A stretch of DNA of 64,000 bases, taken from Siphonodentalium dalli (taxonomy: Eukaryota > Mollusca > Scaphopoda > Gadilida > Siphonodentaliidae). The position numbers and the translations under genes were made by a program. The stretch is from assembly GCA_032622095.1 (NCBI GenBank), contig CP136064.1, positions 140,571,954 through 140,635,953 on the forward strand. Direction: 5' to 3'. Positions 10,598 through 23,469 of this stretch are shown here, piece by piece; the first letter of the stretch is position 1, and each line of letters begins with the position of its first letter. The notes beneath the pieces are model-generated. The model saw nothing but the letters and a program-made list of their open reading frames with translations. It ran no database searches and had not been told where the DNA came from.

Positions 10598-11814
10598 TGG
10601 TTAGACTTAGAGTTTCAACTGCAAGCATCAAATCGTTCAATCTACTAACTACTTCTCTAAATAGTAAATTTAATTGTTAATATCTAACACTGTCATGTCA
10701 AACCTCAACTTGGGTCAAGGAAATCAGAAAATGGACATTTTAGAGATGACTGATTTACTACACAGTATAGTTCAGTCATGAACCGTTGAACGTAGCGCGT
10801 AGCTGGAACTTGTGCCAGTTGTGGACGCAATAATCGGTGAAAGCGTTCATGTGGCTTACTAATCTAATAATATTAGGATTGTATTAGTCAATTTAGTGAT
10901 TACAGATTACTAAATTTAGTTATCAACGACTTCAGCCTCACCCACTCACTGTGAATGTGACTCAGGTCAAAATACAATTCTAGCCTCTAGCCATCTACAA
11001 TCGACAGACTCGACACACAGATGTAACAAACATGTGAAGCCCAGTGAATTGGTGACTAACAAAGTGAGTCATTTATCTTCTTGTTGAGTGAAGGAAAAGA
11101 AGAACATCTCCCAATCCCACTTGGTCTCGGCACTGGTGAGAGGTGAGAGGATATGCTTCCGGGCCAACTTTCCATCTGTGTGTATGAATTCTGTTTCCTG
11201 TGATGGACACATCAAGTTAAATTTAATAATTATATTGCACGGTGATTAGTTTTAGCATTCACACATATTAAATAATTCATGATTTTAACACTGTGTTCTC
11301 GATTTAAACCTTAAGCATAAAGCGGGAGCTTGATCAGCATGGCTAGCATATATATATTAACTAGTGGCTATTTGTGGAAAAATTATTAAATATAGCCCTG
11401 CGAACTTGCTATTGTCGACTTGACACATTGGGATTGGAATAATATGTTGAACTGTCACGACCTTCTAGTTATACATGTACATGACTAATGTAGTAATGAG
11501 GCAATCATATAAATGTTTAATCTAGTAGCATTTTCTCAGACCATGCCATGAACATCTATGTATCTATGCCTGTCAAGAATAATGCCATTCCTCCCGGGCA
11601 ATTATTAAAATGTTCATATACAGTAGATATACTATCAGATGCCTATTAACCAATAGTGTCAGCATGTGTCGCATGATTAGTAATTTTAGATAAAATTCTC
11701 AACGATCATTAAGTTTTTTGGCAAAGAGACATATATAGAATTAAATTGAAATAGAATTAAATAGAATTAAATTTCCATCAATATTGTTAATTTCAGTCTA
11801 GGTCTCCGCTATCA

Positions 11815-12150
11815 CTATTGTTGACCATCACAATGATTAGACATCTGAAAGTACGATAAAAGCTCACAAAAGTCACGAACAAGCATGCAATCTCGAGCTG
11901 GGACCACCCTTAATACTTGTTTCTTATCATCTACTTCACAGAAGGGGTCACCCCTAAGTAGTAACCATATAGGAAATGCACCAAACATATCACTATTGCA
12001 CAATGACATCAGTTTGTTTGATCTAAAATGTTTATCCACCCCAGCCCCAAAACAATAGTCATTTGGCAAATTATCTCATTCATTTTTGAAGTGCCTATCA
12101 TCTACTGAAGTTGGATCCTACCACAGGCCATAAATTATGTCTTATTCGTT
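11815..12150 (-). pseudogene. Unknown coding relic in duplication copy 2
   Basis: Minus-strand frame containing FGAFPIWLLLRGDPFCEVDD and ending NHCDGQQ-stop, open for 84 codons; the same frame continues upstream (VDDRHFKNE, stop, DNLPNDYCFGAGVD) with two stops. Asp/Cys/Phe-rich, globular-looking composition. In copy 1 (about 7620-7870) the equivalent sequence is broken by frameshifts. Not recognised. Direction is opposite to the ORF at 10358. Confidence 0.25.
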
Positions 12151-12245
12151 ATTGAGTCATTGTTATTGAGTCATCCACGTAACCCGTTTTCATAAAAATG
12201 TATTCAGTATTATATGTAAATTTATCCAATAAAGATATTTTTCCC

Positions 12246-12692
12246 TTAAAGGTCCTCAATCCGAATCAATAGTCCCCATATCATCAGATTCCAACAACAA
12301 GAAGATTTTTTGAAATGCCGCTTCAGTTGACAGAATCGATTAATTGCTAAAAAAAAAACTGCAGTCAATTATAGCATAAAATTGACAAAAACTTGTAATT
12401 TATCAACTTTTTGCTCAACGAATATTGCTGATTTGTCAAACATCTGACACACACACAAAAAACCAGTTGTTTTTAGAATTATCCATCTTCATCTGCAATT
12501 TGGTCAGAAAAAGTATTCTCGTCTGCTGTTTGTTGGGCCACTAAAAAGTTTATATGATAGATTTTAAAAATCGGTATCTGATCACTATGAGGTTTGATGT
12601 TGTGGGTTTCTCGACTTGAATCAAATATTTTTCACCTCCGAAGTCAAGGAAATAATAATCTGCGAGGGTTAATTTGGATTGAGTACCTTTAA
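12246..12692. mobile_element. TTAA-flanked MITE, family M, copy 2
   Basis: TTAAAGGTCCTCAATCCGAA at the left and GGATTGAGTACCTTTAA at the right. Internal sequence matches 8091-8542 closely with small indels; no ORF of its own. Confidence 0.75.
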
Positions 12693-13926
12693 AATTGCAA
12701 AAATTAAATTAAAATAATTTTGCCTTGCAAATTGGTCGCTTGGCCAGATTCAACCTTCACCTGATGATTGCATTTTAAAGAAATATAGTAAAATGTGCTA
12801 TATGGCTAATATCGCTTGACTGGCGCCATGGATATTGGTCTGGAAATTAGAGAAATGTTAGAGGCAATATCTCTGACCCATGTCTAACTGTGGCCCACAT
12901 TCCTCTATATCTGGTGCTGCAACATATTCTCGTGCAAATAGGTTTATTTGTACCTGAATATTCACATATGTTCATATTTTTTTTATTCATTTAAATTTGT
13001 TTAAATCAAAATTTAGAAAAACTAACGCCATTATACACTCTGCCGGGGCACCCTGAGTCACCACACCAAATTTCGTTGAAATCTGGGCACCAAAATTAAC
13101 AAAGACATGTTGGTCTCAACTTTACTCCAGTCTTATATATGTATATATAAACAGTCCCATGAAACATGTATACATTTATTGATGGACGTGTCATGGGCTC
13201 TTCATACAGGATCGCGTTCATTATTTCGAAGGTTCCATATTCGCTATTACAAAGGTTCTTAATCAGACATCGAAGGTTCGCTATTCTGAAGGTTTGCTAT
13301 TCTGGGCGTATTTAACCAGAAAAGATGGACAACTCTAATACCAAGTAGTTATTATTACCACGATTTTACAGTTATCCATCTTTATCTGGAAGACCGCCCA
13401 TTTGACCTCGTCATTCTGGCACGATCAGGCCCAGAAACAATAAAAAGAGCAAACTGCAAAGATCGATATCTAATTACTCTGATCTTTGATGGGTGGGTTC
13501 CTCGACACTAATCAAATATTTTTTTCCCCACCGAAACCAAGGAAGGAGTAATTTAGCAGCGTCTTATCGGATTGAGTACCTTTAAGTTATTTCCTTCATA
13601 AAAAGAGTCTTATGATAAAGAAACCTCTCAAAACTTTAGAATATAGAATGAAACTTCAAAATAAAAGTTATAAAAACCTTCTGAATATCGAGGAATATAG
13701 AGAACCTTGGGAATGGCGAAACTTCGGTATAATGAACCTTGGGATTAGCGAACCTTTGGACACAGAGTGACATGTCGCCGTCCTACGGTCCATACGTACT
13801 GGCGTGATCGTATATATCCCAAGTTTGCCAGAAATACAGGCACTCCTATGAAACATACATTTTTCATTTTATAGATGGACGTACGTGTTTTTGGGTTGTC
13901 CATACGTACTGACGTAATCATATTAT

Positions 13927-13992
13927 GCCATCAACGTCGTTTTTCGGTTGATCTATACGCTCATAGATCAACCGAAAAACGACGTTGATGGC
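13927..13992. repeat. 66-bp perfect hairpin
   Basis: The 30-base arm beginning GCCATCAACGTCG is followed, after a 6-base loop (acgctc), by its exact complement ending CGTTGATGGC. The same arm sequence reappears at both ends of the hairpin at 14989-15144. Confidence 0.9.
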
Positions 13993-14029
13993 TTATAATT
14001 ATAACTTTAACACTTTATTTTCAACTGTC

Positions 14030-14975
14030 TACTATTAATCCATCTCAGACAATTAATTGCCAAAACATGATTTTCCGTTGGGCGATCTCGGAATTTGTTT
14101 GATGGGCCGAAAATAAATTGGCCGAAATTGTCAACGAGCAACTTCGCCAAGCAAACTTTCAGAAAATAAATATTTACACTTCAACTTCAATTTTCAGCAA
14201 TGAACTCTCCATGATAAAAAGAATTACTTGTTTGGCTACGATTTACGTTTAAAATGACTCATTAACAACCCAATAATTATCAACACACACAGAGTCGAAT
14301 CCGCGATCTCCGGTAAAATTATTAACTCCAGACCAGTCAAGACTCCAGCCCGATGACCGATGTAATTTGTAAACAAATGCCCTGATCATATCTAATGTAC
14401 TCGTGGCAAAATTAATGTCATCAGCATTGTTATGAAGCTGAAAAGTGTTAAAAGGGTTGTAATCGGGTAACACATTTATTTCCAATAAAATTTGCCATGT
14501 TGATCAGCCTGATTCATGATAAGTTGTGTTCACAGCAGTAACTACATGTATACACGTTGTCATAGACGCTTTTTCGAAAATTGGACAAATGAAAAACGCG
14601 GCACAAACTTTTAGTGTTTAGTCGAGGGTTACAAAAACATGAATACAGCTGAAATGTACAGACATTAAGTATAGTATAGTGTCCGTAAGAAGCAGAAACA
14701 AGCAATATAGACATCAACTACTTGTTCAAATGCTTCTAGCATTGAGTTTTCGAGTTGTTTTTTCACTGAAATTCTAATGGAATTCTCGTTCCGCGCTTTC
14801 GCGTCATCCAGGGACGCCGTGTGGGGCGACGGTTATAGACTCGCCCAATTTTCTTAAAGTGTCACTACGCGATGTGACTCGTCTACTGCAAAGTCTATGC
14901 ACCGATAGACGCAGGTCACGCGGTAGCCTCTCGACCAATCAAATGCCCGCATTTCGACGAAAACGAATGTAGTTG
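14030..14975 (-). mobile_element. ~0.95 kb dispersed repeat core, copy 1
   Basis: Matches 37961-38920 in reverse complement, including the TCGAAATGCGGGCATTTGAT end and the AATTAATTnnCTGAGATGG end. Both copies keep a short open stretch ending GDRGFDSVCVDNYWVV, but frames differ upstream, so it is probably not a functional protein. Hairpins sit on both sides here; at 38 kb only one side has a hairpin and its sequence is unrelated. Confidence 0.7.
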
Positions 14976-14988
14976 TAATTATATATGT

Positions 14989-15144
14989 CATCAACGTCGT
15001 TTTTCGGTTGATCTATGAGCATATAGACCGACCAGTAGACGAATAACATACTGTATAATTCCGCGAAGCGGATTATACTAAGTATGTTATTCGTCTACTG
15101 ATCGGTCTATACGCTCATAGATCAACCGAAAAACGACGTTGATG
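14989..15144. repeat. 156-bp hairpin with nested palindrome
   Basis: Outer arms repeat the hairpin arm at 13927 (CATCAACGTCGTTTTTCGGT). Inner arms GACGAATAACATACT and its complement enclose a central near-palindrome at TTCCGCGAAGCGGA. The whole sequence can fold back with few mismatches, typical of a foldback MITE. Confidence 0.85.
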
Positions 15145-15441
15145 GCTTATAATTACAAATATACAAGTATAAATGTGGATGTCAAAGCGATGAATTACAA
15201 GCAACATTCATGCACTGATTTCTGATATGCAGAAAGTTGTTCCGCAATCTCAAAATTTGCTATATAGCGTAGTCTGACTTTATTTTGACTAATTTCTATG
15301 TCAAAATTGTGCCACATAGATTTATATATAAAACCCACCGGCGTGTTATCCCTTTGTCCTGACACGGCTCTTATCTGGCAGAAAGCTCAAGCGTTTTGAT
15401 CGCATGAGCATTATTTTAACGCCAACAGTCATTCTTTTTTA

Positions 15442-15485
15442 AGAATGCCCGTGGGCATTATTTTTTAAGAATGCCCGTGGGCATT
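15442..15485. repeat. Two tandem AATGCCCGTGGGCATT palindromes
   Basis: The 16-base near-perfect palindrome occurs at 15442-15457 and 15470-15485, each preceded by TTTTTTAAG. Could be a terminator-like or protein-binding dyad; no function can be assigned. Confidence 0.6.
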
Positions 15486-15584
15486 TTGTTTTACGAATAC
15501 GCGAGGGATTAAATCGACTGATGGACGTCATAGAGTGGCTCCTCCCCCAATCATGTATGTTGAGTCAAGAGCCTATCGGCAAGC

Positions 15585-16048
15585 TTAAAGGTACTCAATC
15601 CGATCGGGCCCTCATAAGTTACTATTTCTTTGGCTTCGGGGATAAAATGGTTGATTCGAGTCGAGTAAGCCTACCTATCAACGCTCATAGTGATCAGATT
15701 GTTTTTTGAAGTTTTGTTATTTCAATTGTTTCTGGCCCAGAAACACGCCGTCAAAAGGATAATCTCAGTCAAAATTGCGTTATTAATACACTTGATTTCA
15801 CAGTTATCCAGCTTCGCCTGTTTGAATAAGTGTTTCTGTGAAAATTATTAGTACACATCTCGAGAAAATTACAAACTTAGGGGCAATCATTAGTACGCAT
15901 CTTGAGAAAATTGCAAACTTCAAAAATCGATATCTATAACTCTGAGCTTTGATGGATGATCCCTCGACTCGAATCAAATATTTTTGTTTGCCCCTGAAGT
16001 CAAAGAAATGGTAATTTGGGGGTACTTGATCGGATTGAATACCTCTAA
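15585..16048. mobile_element. TTAA-flanked MITE, family M, copy 3
   Basis: Starts TTAAAGGTACTCAATCCGAT and ends ATCGGATTGAATACCTCTAA. Internally it has the TTTCTTTGGCTTCGGGG and TTCGAGTCGAG blocks near the left edge and related blocks near the right, so subterminal inverted repeats extend beyond the ends. An open frame from 15521 into the element is not conserved. Confidence 0.75.
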
Positions 16049-18330
16049 TTTGTCTGAGCTAATTAAAACTGACAAATATTTAGCGATTTTTATTTTATAT
16101 TGCCAAAAAATAAAATAAAATTTCTTCAAACTTTGATACAAAAACACCAACAGCTATTTGGACTTACTATTTAGAAAAGTCCACAGGCAGGCTAAAACAC
16201 ACATATATAACATCTAAATACGTCCATAAGTCGGTCAAATAAACACAAAACCGTTTAACACAGATTTTAACTATATATACCTGTTCCGTAATAACATTGT
16301 ATTTTATAGCAGGTAAAGGTCCCAACTCGAGTTTGCATGGTTTGGGGGACTTGAATTAATCGATTGTACTATAATGCGTCGCTTGGAATTTCATTGATGT
16401 TGGCTCACAAAGCTACACAAATCTTGCAACCTCGAGCTGGGGATTTATTTTCAAGGAACAGTATTAACACAGAAATATATTCCCTGCGTGGTTTGTTCAA
16501 TCTTCAACCCCGTCAGAAGATAATAGAAAAGGTTCACAGGGTTTGAACATATGGAAAATGATATATACAGGGGTATATAGCCAGAGTAAAGATTCATGGT
16601 ATGATCTAACATGTGGGCCGAACTTGAACATTTTAGGGTGAACATACGTAAGGCGTTCGCATTGGTCTGTAAAATCATTATCACCAAGAGAAAATGTTGA
16701 ACAATGGATTGGTTTTTATTCTTGTGTTGATTGTCGATAAGACATGGATAAAGTGATCAAGCGTTTTTTTTTACTTTTCTTGAAGCACGAGTCGTTTTAC
16801 AATCGATACAATCTATTTGGTAAATGGTCAACAGAACCGAGATTAAGCAATATTTGGCGATAAAATGACTAGCAATGTTACAGTACTGTTCACATAAGTA
16901 TGCAAAATGCATGGAAAGTGTCGTTGTTGAACATCAGCGATCCAGTTATAACGAGGTTTTGGTGTTTGCAAACAAAATTGTGTGCACATTTACTCACTGC
17001 GAAAACCCCATGTTTAATGCTGGCATACAACATTCCATTATCAACTGAATTTAAAAACAAAACAAAACAAATCGAGGCCTGAGTTTTCATGGAGTTAGAC
17101 TTTTTTTTATAGATGCTAGGATTTTACAGATTTCAGGCTCATGTCTCAAATTGTTTCATGATTCCTCCCCACAATTGGTACAGTTAATAAATTCCAAACC
17201 ACGGGGTGGGAGCAAATGAAATTACACGACATTGCGAGCTCGGTCTGGTTAAAAGCGGCGGGATGCAGCCGAAAAATCACAGGAGCCCTCTAGCCACGTC
17301 GCTGGTGACTAATCAACTATATATTGGAACGATATATAATCACTATTTACGCGATTGTATGCCGTTTCGAAGAAAAGATAATACATGTTATACATTTGCG
17401 CACTAACCATTTGTTAACTTCTGTGGGTGATACTTAAAGGTACATGTAAGGTCATCGTGGTGAGTGAATATTTGGAAATCACACGTTGGGAAATTGCCAA
17501 CAACTGGGGTGGCCCATGTCATGTAAGAATTGTCCAATAACTCGAAATGTTATGATACTTTTCAGGTTGAAACATCATGAAGGGGGTTGGTGTGCGAAAT
17601 TAAATTGTCATGTTGTTCTGAGTCACGTCTAGCCACGCCCATGTGTATAAACCACAGGATGATACTTACAATTCAAGCAAGTACATCATGTAGGTTTCTT
17701 TCTGATAATAATTGGAAATTCAAAATACCCCATACAATTGAACATTATAATACTTCTATGCATGCATATTCTACACAAGACAACAATGAGAAAGAATCAG
17801 TAAACCCGTTTATGCAAGCTTCTTGTGTGCTTTCGATTTATTAATAATGAGACAGTTTTACCAGGTATCGTGTTGTTGGCGCCAGGATATTCGAAAAATC
17901 ACATTGTATAAAGAGCGTTTTTACACCATTACCATTATTTTTCATGTTTTATTTCCTGATAAATTATTATGGAATGTTAACGTATTTGATGTCGAATTAG
18001 ATGAGGCATCTTTAAATCAAGAAAGAAAAAAAATAAACAAACACAATTGGATAGTAATATATTGCTCACATATACAGTGTCCGAATCCATGGCGCAACGA
18101 CAAACTTCGGAAGAAACGTCCCTCAACTGGCGAGTCCTAATTCGAATTAAATAATAATTGAAATGTGTTGCTTTTCGGCGTGGACAACACGGACATCACA
18201 AACTGTCCGTGCTGAACTGTGTGCGTGTACTCAGGTAATCAAGGCAGAGATGTGGGTCAGACAAAATGGATAGTTGGATCCAATGACAATTCAATGAGTG
18301 GGTTTTAAGTCAGATAATATTCTCAGCGTC
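16049..18330. other. Non-coding interval without recognised elements
   Basis: AT-rich, with no conserved domain in open frames of 60-105 codons on either strand. It holds one TAAAGAGCGTT 11-mer (17909-17919), discussed in the findings. I see no tandem repeat or terminal inverted repeat here. Confidence 0.4.
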
Positions 18331-18389
18331 GGGAATTCGGTAAAGAATAGACTCGGGCAAGCCCTCGTCTATTCTTTTACCGAATTCCC
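18331..18389. repeat. Hairpin, ~22-bp arms
   Basis: GGGAATTCGGTAAAGAATAG (18331-18350) plus AC pairs with its complement at 18367-18389, with one extra T in the right arm and a 14-base loop. Small foldback structure, probably a MITE remnant. Confidence 0.8.
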
Positions 18390-18540
18390 TCTGCTTCGAA
18401 CATTATCCTTTACATAACACAATTCACATATATATATACATACGTGAAATCCCAAATATATCAATAAAACCCACGGAAGAGTGATTGTCAGAAAAAAATG
18501 GGGAATAATAAATAAATAAATAAAAAATCACAAATAAACA

Positions 18541-18972
18541 ACCAGAGGTCTGAATCCATGAAATTAGATATACTTCCATGGTATCGACATCCAATGGGTG
18601 TTCTGTACATGTGTGTGCGTTCCTCTTTGTGTGAAAGTAAACTTTTACTTTGTGATCTGCTGTTAGACTTGAGTTGACATTTCGACGTAAGATATATTGC
18701 ATGGTTTTTTCTAATACATGTATGGTTCGAACCAACGCGGATGGTTTATGACAGTCTATTGCATCATGTTCCTAACCAACTTAGCAACCGTTGACCCACA
18801 GCCAAGCATTCAGTTCGATTCTGTAAGTATATATTTAGGGCTAATTACCACCCCTCCCCATGGACGCTGAAATCCTGTTCAACGGTCAGGAAATTTTGTG
18901 TGTCTGATTGTATCGTAGCTAGAGTAAAAAGGTATAGACCATATTAAAGGACCATAACTCTGGTATTTCGCT
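18541..18972 (-). mobile_element. tRNA-like-headed dispersed repeat, copy 1
   Basis: Shares its whole length with 30260-30692 and 35588-35985. On the minus strand TTGCTAAGTTGG (18776-18787) matches the RNA polymerase III A-box at 11 of 12 positions, and GGTTCGAACC (18724-18733) resembles the B-box, about 42 bases downstream. This is the internal promoter layout of a tRNA-derived SINE. About 180 bases of shared sequence precede the A-box, so the repeat is longer than a simple SINE, or the SINE is nested in a larger unit. Confidence 0.55.
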
Positions 18973-20380
18973 TCTTCTTTTTTTTTAATTCTGTCGAATT
19001 CAGTATCATTTAGTAGTTTTAAGTGGTGGAGGAAACTCAGATCAAGCTATTTTCACTGTCGAACATAGGTATGTATGCATGTGGTATAACCCCAACAAGC
19101 AGTAGGTAATTATACACATCCATCGTTTTACCAAGGGGTTTCTTTTGATACTCTAGTAGCTCATGGTGGTGTTGTATGCAATTGTATGTCCAGAGCTAAA
19201 CTCTTCATGAATCCACGAATTGAAGGTCCAGGCAGGGGGGGGGAAACTGCGGGACACAACGTACCGGGGGTGGGGTGGGGGGGTACCTAGGCGTAAAAAA
19301 ATTACACGTAAATTTTTTCCTTATTCATTTAGGGGGGGGGGGGTTTGTCGGAAAAAATTTGCATGTAATTTTTTTCCAAATATGTATTTTCAGAATATGG
19401 ATTAACCTTAATATCCAAATCATATATACATGAGTAGTACAATCCACATAAAACAATTTTGGATAACCACTGTCTTGGTTTGCATGTGATATTGACCCCA
19501 TTAACCCTCTTAATAATGCCGACTACATGTATGTCAGTGTCTACCAGTCGAATGCAGAATTCTACCCTGCGATCGTTTATCTGGCAAATTTTTACTGCAG
19601 AACTATCCCATGTATTAAACAATTTCTCCTCCAATGGTATCAGAAAACAGTTATATGCTGGTATCTCACTCATCTCATTTGCATCTTTTTCAAAGTCGAG
19701 GTAATGACTAGTTGTCATTTTTTAAAGTGCATACATAGCGTTGCGATCACCAATATACATGTTTGTACATGTCATGACATCACGAGGTACAAATCTGCGT
19801 TCTACTGGTAGACAATGACCATTTAAGTAATAATAATCTAAACTAAGTTACCAAGCACCTTCTCGTGAATTGTATGCTCCGGTGTTTTTTTCGGTTTCCG
19901 GTCAAACCGAGTTGTTGTCCGGCTGGGGTGGATTTGATTTTTCTGTGGGGAGGGGGGGTGGGGGGCAAATGGTCAGTGGAAAAAACTGCAGTTTTTGCTG
20001 TTTGGTGGGGGTGGATACCCAAACCGAAGAAAACAGTTTTTTCCACCCTGTGTCTGCAGTTTTTTTCCGGCCCCATATTTGGTTGGTAACACATTTCCCA
20101 TTGCGGGCGAAATGGGTGAAATGGCCACGCCCTTTTTGCGCGAAGTACTACCATCCGCCGTGACTATATCTCAGAACCGTTGGACATAGGAAGTTTCCTG
20201 ACCACTCAAAATGTGCGGAGTGGCCACATTATGGGGGTCAGTAATACATGTTCATATCCAAAAGTCAATGGGTTTTAAGATAATTGCCAGAAACCGATTT
20301 CAGCATGTTACGCACCACAATTATACAATACCACCATGCAAGGCCACAACAGATGTATGACACTTTATTATATTGACCCT
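18973..20380. other. Interval with G-runs and no recognised gene
   Basis: G-runs at about 19230-19282, 19332-19345 and 19945-19972 could form G-quadruplexes on the plus strand. A minus-strand ATG ORF of 129 codons (19329-19718) ends in proline codons made by a G-run; its length is within chance expectation. Short inverted similarity surrounds CTGCAGTTTTT near 19985 and 20055. Confidence 0.4.
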
Positions 20381-21249
20381 GTTGTACCTTTTGCATATTG
20401 TTCCTATTTTGGAACATGTATATATTATTGTGAAGCTAAGACATAACGCCACCTGTATGTACCAAACTTGGAACTCCCCGTCCAAGATGGCCGCCAAAAT
20501 GGCGACCGGATGTGGAATTTTTACGTTTTTTACTAATATCTTTAAGATAAGTTTCTGTGGTTTGTAACTGGTTGAGAATTGTGACTTTATTTTGTATTAA
20601 GCATGTTAACTGACCATTGGAGCAATGAAATATGCTATTGGTGGGGTCCACACACCTTCCGATCACTCAACAATTTTACAAAACGCGGTATAACATTTCA
20701 CAAAAGATCCCCATTGGGATTCTAGTCATATTTCATAAGAAAAAAAAAAGAAAAAAAGAAAAACAAATTCTACTGTCTCAAAAATCAAATTTGCTTCTAA
20801 AAATAGGCACCTGGTGTGTTGTATAGTCCCAATCATGTTCTGAGGGCCAGCTCGGCTCGGCATGTTTCGGAGGCAATAAATATAACATTGCTACTGTGCT
20901 ATATCTCGTATATATCTATTTTTTTCGGTTGTTAACAAGAAAAAAAAGTGGCCGCAGAGACTCCAGACAAGATGGCGTCCATCGTGGCGGCCATTTTTTT
21001 GTATATGCACCAGGTCTCTTTGATCGCCGTTATAGTAAAGATGATATCACATGCGGTCTTGTTTTCCGCTCGATTCGTTATGATAATATACAACCCTTAC
21101 AAATTAGCCACAAATCCGACAACAGAATCCTCTGTGGGAAAATGTTGGCATCTTGGCGTGATGTTATACATTTATCGTATAGAAGAGTCAATGGCGAAGA
21201 CATGGGGACCATAATATACATTCATCGTAGGATATTTTTGTCCGATGTC
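20381..21249. repeat. Diverged repeats with YY1-like boxes
   Basis: Contains AAGATGGCCGCCAAAATGGC near 20483 and a second box pair near 20969-20996. The segment 20430-20620 resembles 44790-44930 (box, CACTAATATCTT-like block, TTTGTATTAA). These look like outlying units of the family that builds the arms of the large inverted repeat next door. Confidence 0.5.
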
Positions 21250-21428
21250 ACGTTTTCCCAAATGCCGGTATAATAGGTCAAAGCCGAATCGACACTAATA
21301 ACGCGATGTAATGTTTCGAATCAATGAATGTTATTGCTATCATAACAACACCCATGCATATATATCAGCAGGAGATACTCGAGCTAGGATTCCTCTTATA
21401 CCTGAGTTGAGGAATATTCACCCAAATT

Positions 21429-22090
21429 CAAGATGGCGGCCAAAATGGCCACCAGAAATAAACAATCGCTGAAAATAGCCGATTTTAACAAAAGTGAGCA
21501 TTATTGTCATGACAACTCCACACCTGCTTACTATTGTGAGTTGGGAACACTTAGGCGAAGAACTTTCCTTGTACCATATCCAAATAAAAGTTTCCCAAAT
21601 CCAAAATGGAGCCCACAATGGCGGACAGATTTTGAAAAATCACCGAAATTCCCTCATATTCACACCATTGGGCATTATTGTCGAGACAACGCCACCCATG
21701 CTTACAGTTGAGTTGGAAATACTGAGGTGAAGTAATTACCTTACATCTCATGCAAGAAATGGTTTTCCAAATCGAAGATGGCGGCCAAATGGCGACCGAA
21801 ATTTGAAAACAAGCCTACATTCCTTTACTTTCTTACGATGGGCGTTATTGTTTCGCGATTTCTACCAACCATTACATGTTGATATGGAGTATTATATGAA
21901 GTATTCATTAGGGTTTGGCAATTGATACTCACAGTCAAGATCGCGGCTAAATTGGCGGCCAGAAATTGAAAAGAAATCGATATTTTCACATACTAATTTA
22001 AACTTTTTGTCATAATATCGGTATGTATATAAACCATCTACTAGTTCAACTTAAACGTAACAAAACGCATAACATAGCTCGTATCCTTCT
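21429..22090 (+). repeat. ~172-bp tandem units, left arm
   Basis: Boxes start at 21429 (CAAGATGGCGGCC), 21602 (CAAAATGGAGCCC), 21774 (GAAGATGGCGGCC) and 21936 (CAAGATCGCGGC); intervals 173, 172 and 162. Several units also share CATTATTGTCNNGACAAC about 70-85 bases in. The box matches the YY1 consensus core (AAGATGGCGGC). Confidence 0.75.
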
Positions 22091-22562
22091 GGAAAGATGA
22101 AAACCCGCAATTAATATCGCGATGTGGCATTTCGAAATCCATTCTCCACTTAGCGCCGATAATGGTCGTAACCGTAAGTGCGCCGAATAGTCATATCAGA
22201 ACAATTACCTGATAACAGATTCTGATTTGCCACGTCACGTCCATAATTATCTGGACCAGCTTCCATTTCTTTATCTGATAAATCTAGGTCGCTCACACCG
22301 ACAAAGTATTCACCACTTCCTGGGAGAAGGATCCCTCTAATCATAACGTTTCAAACAATTCATTTTCCGGTGTCTAGATTACGATTTTAAATATTTGATA
22401 ACTATCGAATTTGTGCGTCATCTTGAACTAGGAAGGCATATGGTCGATGAGTATGCAAGCTTACAGAATGTGATCTCTATGTATGTGTCTCATACCCCAT
22501 GGGGATAACGACATGTACACCTGGCGAACCAGTTAGCTAGTCACTTCTTAATATATGGTTCG

Positions 22563-22980
22563 TCAACTAACAAACTCAGCGAACGCATTGGCATACGTGG
22601 ACAACTTCGACAGTGCTTCGACGGTTGCTAGCTGTCTCATTCCCTTGGACAGATGTCTATCTGCTAAGGAGAAGACCATAGTGTACCGACTAACCACACT
22701 TCTTGACCATGATCCGAAGCAAACTGTGTGATGTCCCGCAGTTGTCTCGTCGAATATCTCCCAGCAGAGAAGAACTCGCGGTGCTAGTTTGTGGACATGG
22801 GCCATGATACTGGGAATGAAATGGGCCACGGTATACACCACCCATACACCTGGTGCATGTTTAAGATGTAGAATATCATGCGTGTGGTAAGATTGTATTT
22901 CCACATCCATTTCGAAGCCGTTCTCATTCAACTTGACCAGACGTACAATTTTGTCTTGATAATACTATGCTAGCCTCCCT
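22563..22980 (-). pseudogene. Unknown protein relic, left arm of palindrome
   Basis: Open for about 140 codons on the minus strand, from just after a stop near 22979 to TGA at 22563-22565. Segments include IVRLVKLNENGFEMDVEIQS, LAPRVLLCWEIFDETTAGHH and MVFSLADRHLSKGMRQLATV, ending NAFAEFVS. A diverged inverted copy at 23500-23913 aligns with it, preserves many residues (ENGF/KNGF, IQSYHT, KLAP, ETIAGH/ETTAGH) and uses the same stop position. Substitutions that keep residues suggest past protein-coding selection. Family not recognised. No start codon is certain; the 5' part may lie in another exon or be lost. Confidence 0.4.
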
Positions 22981-23469
22981 CAAAACAGTCGGATGGACTA
23001 AAGGATAATGTCTTTATAGCATGAATGTATGCGTTTTTGTTATCCTCAGGGTTAGTATCAGTGTGTGGGCGGTATTATTCAAGAACATGTCAGGAACTGT
23101 GGTGCATTTATTTCATTATGTATTTAAAGAACAATTTATAGTCTCGATGGCAATGTCTGTGGACGTTGGGGAATGCGACCTTTATGGTCATATAGCTTTA
23201 TATAAAATATTAGAATATAGTAGTTAATGTCTCATGCAGGAAAGTGGTCGCAATGGTGATGTTACCAAGAAATCACTTGGTGTACCAAAGTATGTTGAAC
23301 TGAATGCAGGAGCTCATCAACGTAACATTCCTCTAGATGTTCTTCGCGTTGAACATTTCACCCTTTTGTTGATGGCATTTGTACTTTCTTGAACCATGCC
23401 GATCACCACCCAGCGTGGGTATGACATATCAACCAACTATCAAAGTATCGCCTTTAAGGACTACATCCC

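Larger units (their letters stand above)
9751..13872. repeat. Segmental tandem duplication, copy 2
   Basis: Direct repeat of 4904-9750, shorter (4.12 kb) because of deletions, mainly the segment corresponding to about 6.8-7.5 kb. It retains the promoter-like cluster, an open 79-codon ORF, a minus-strand ORF at 11815-12069, a family M element and the terminal GGCGTGATCGTATATAT block. The last ~1.05 kb (about 12825-13920) recurs alone and inverted at 58310-59379, so that part is an independently mobile or separately duplicated unit. Confidence 0.85.

Noticed and set aside
17823-18140. 105-codon plus-strand ORF
   Set aside because: No recognisable motif and no supporting splice or regulatory signal.
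19329-19718. 129-codon minus-strand ATG ORF
   Set aside because: Composition is fairly protein-like, but a few ORFs of this length are expected by chance on six frames of 64 kb. It terminates in a G-run and matches no known family.
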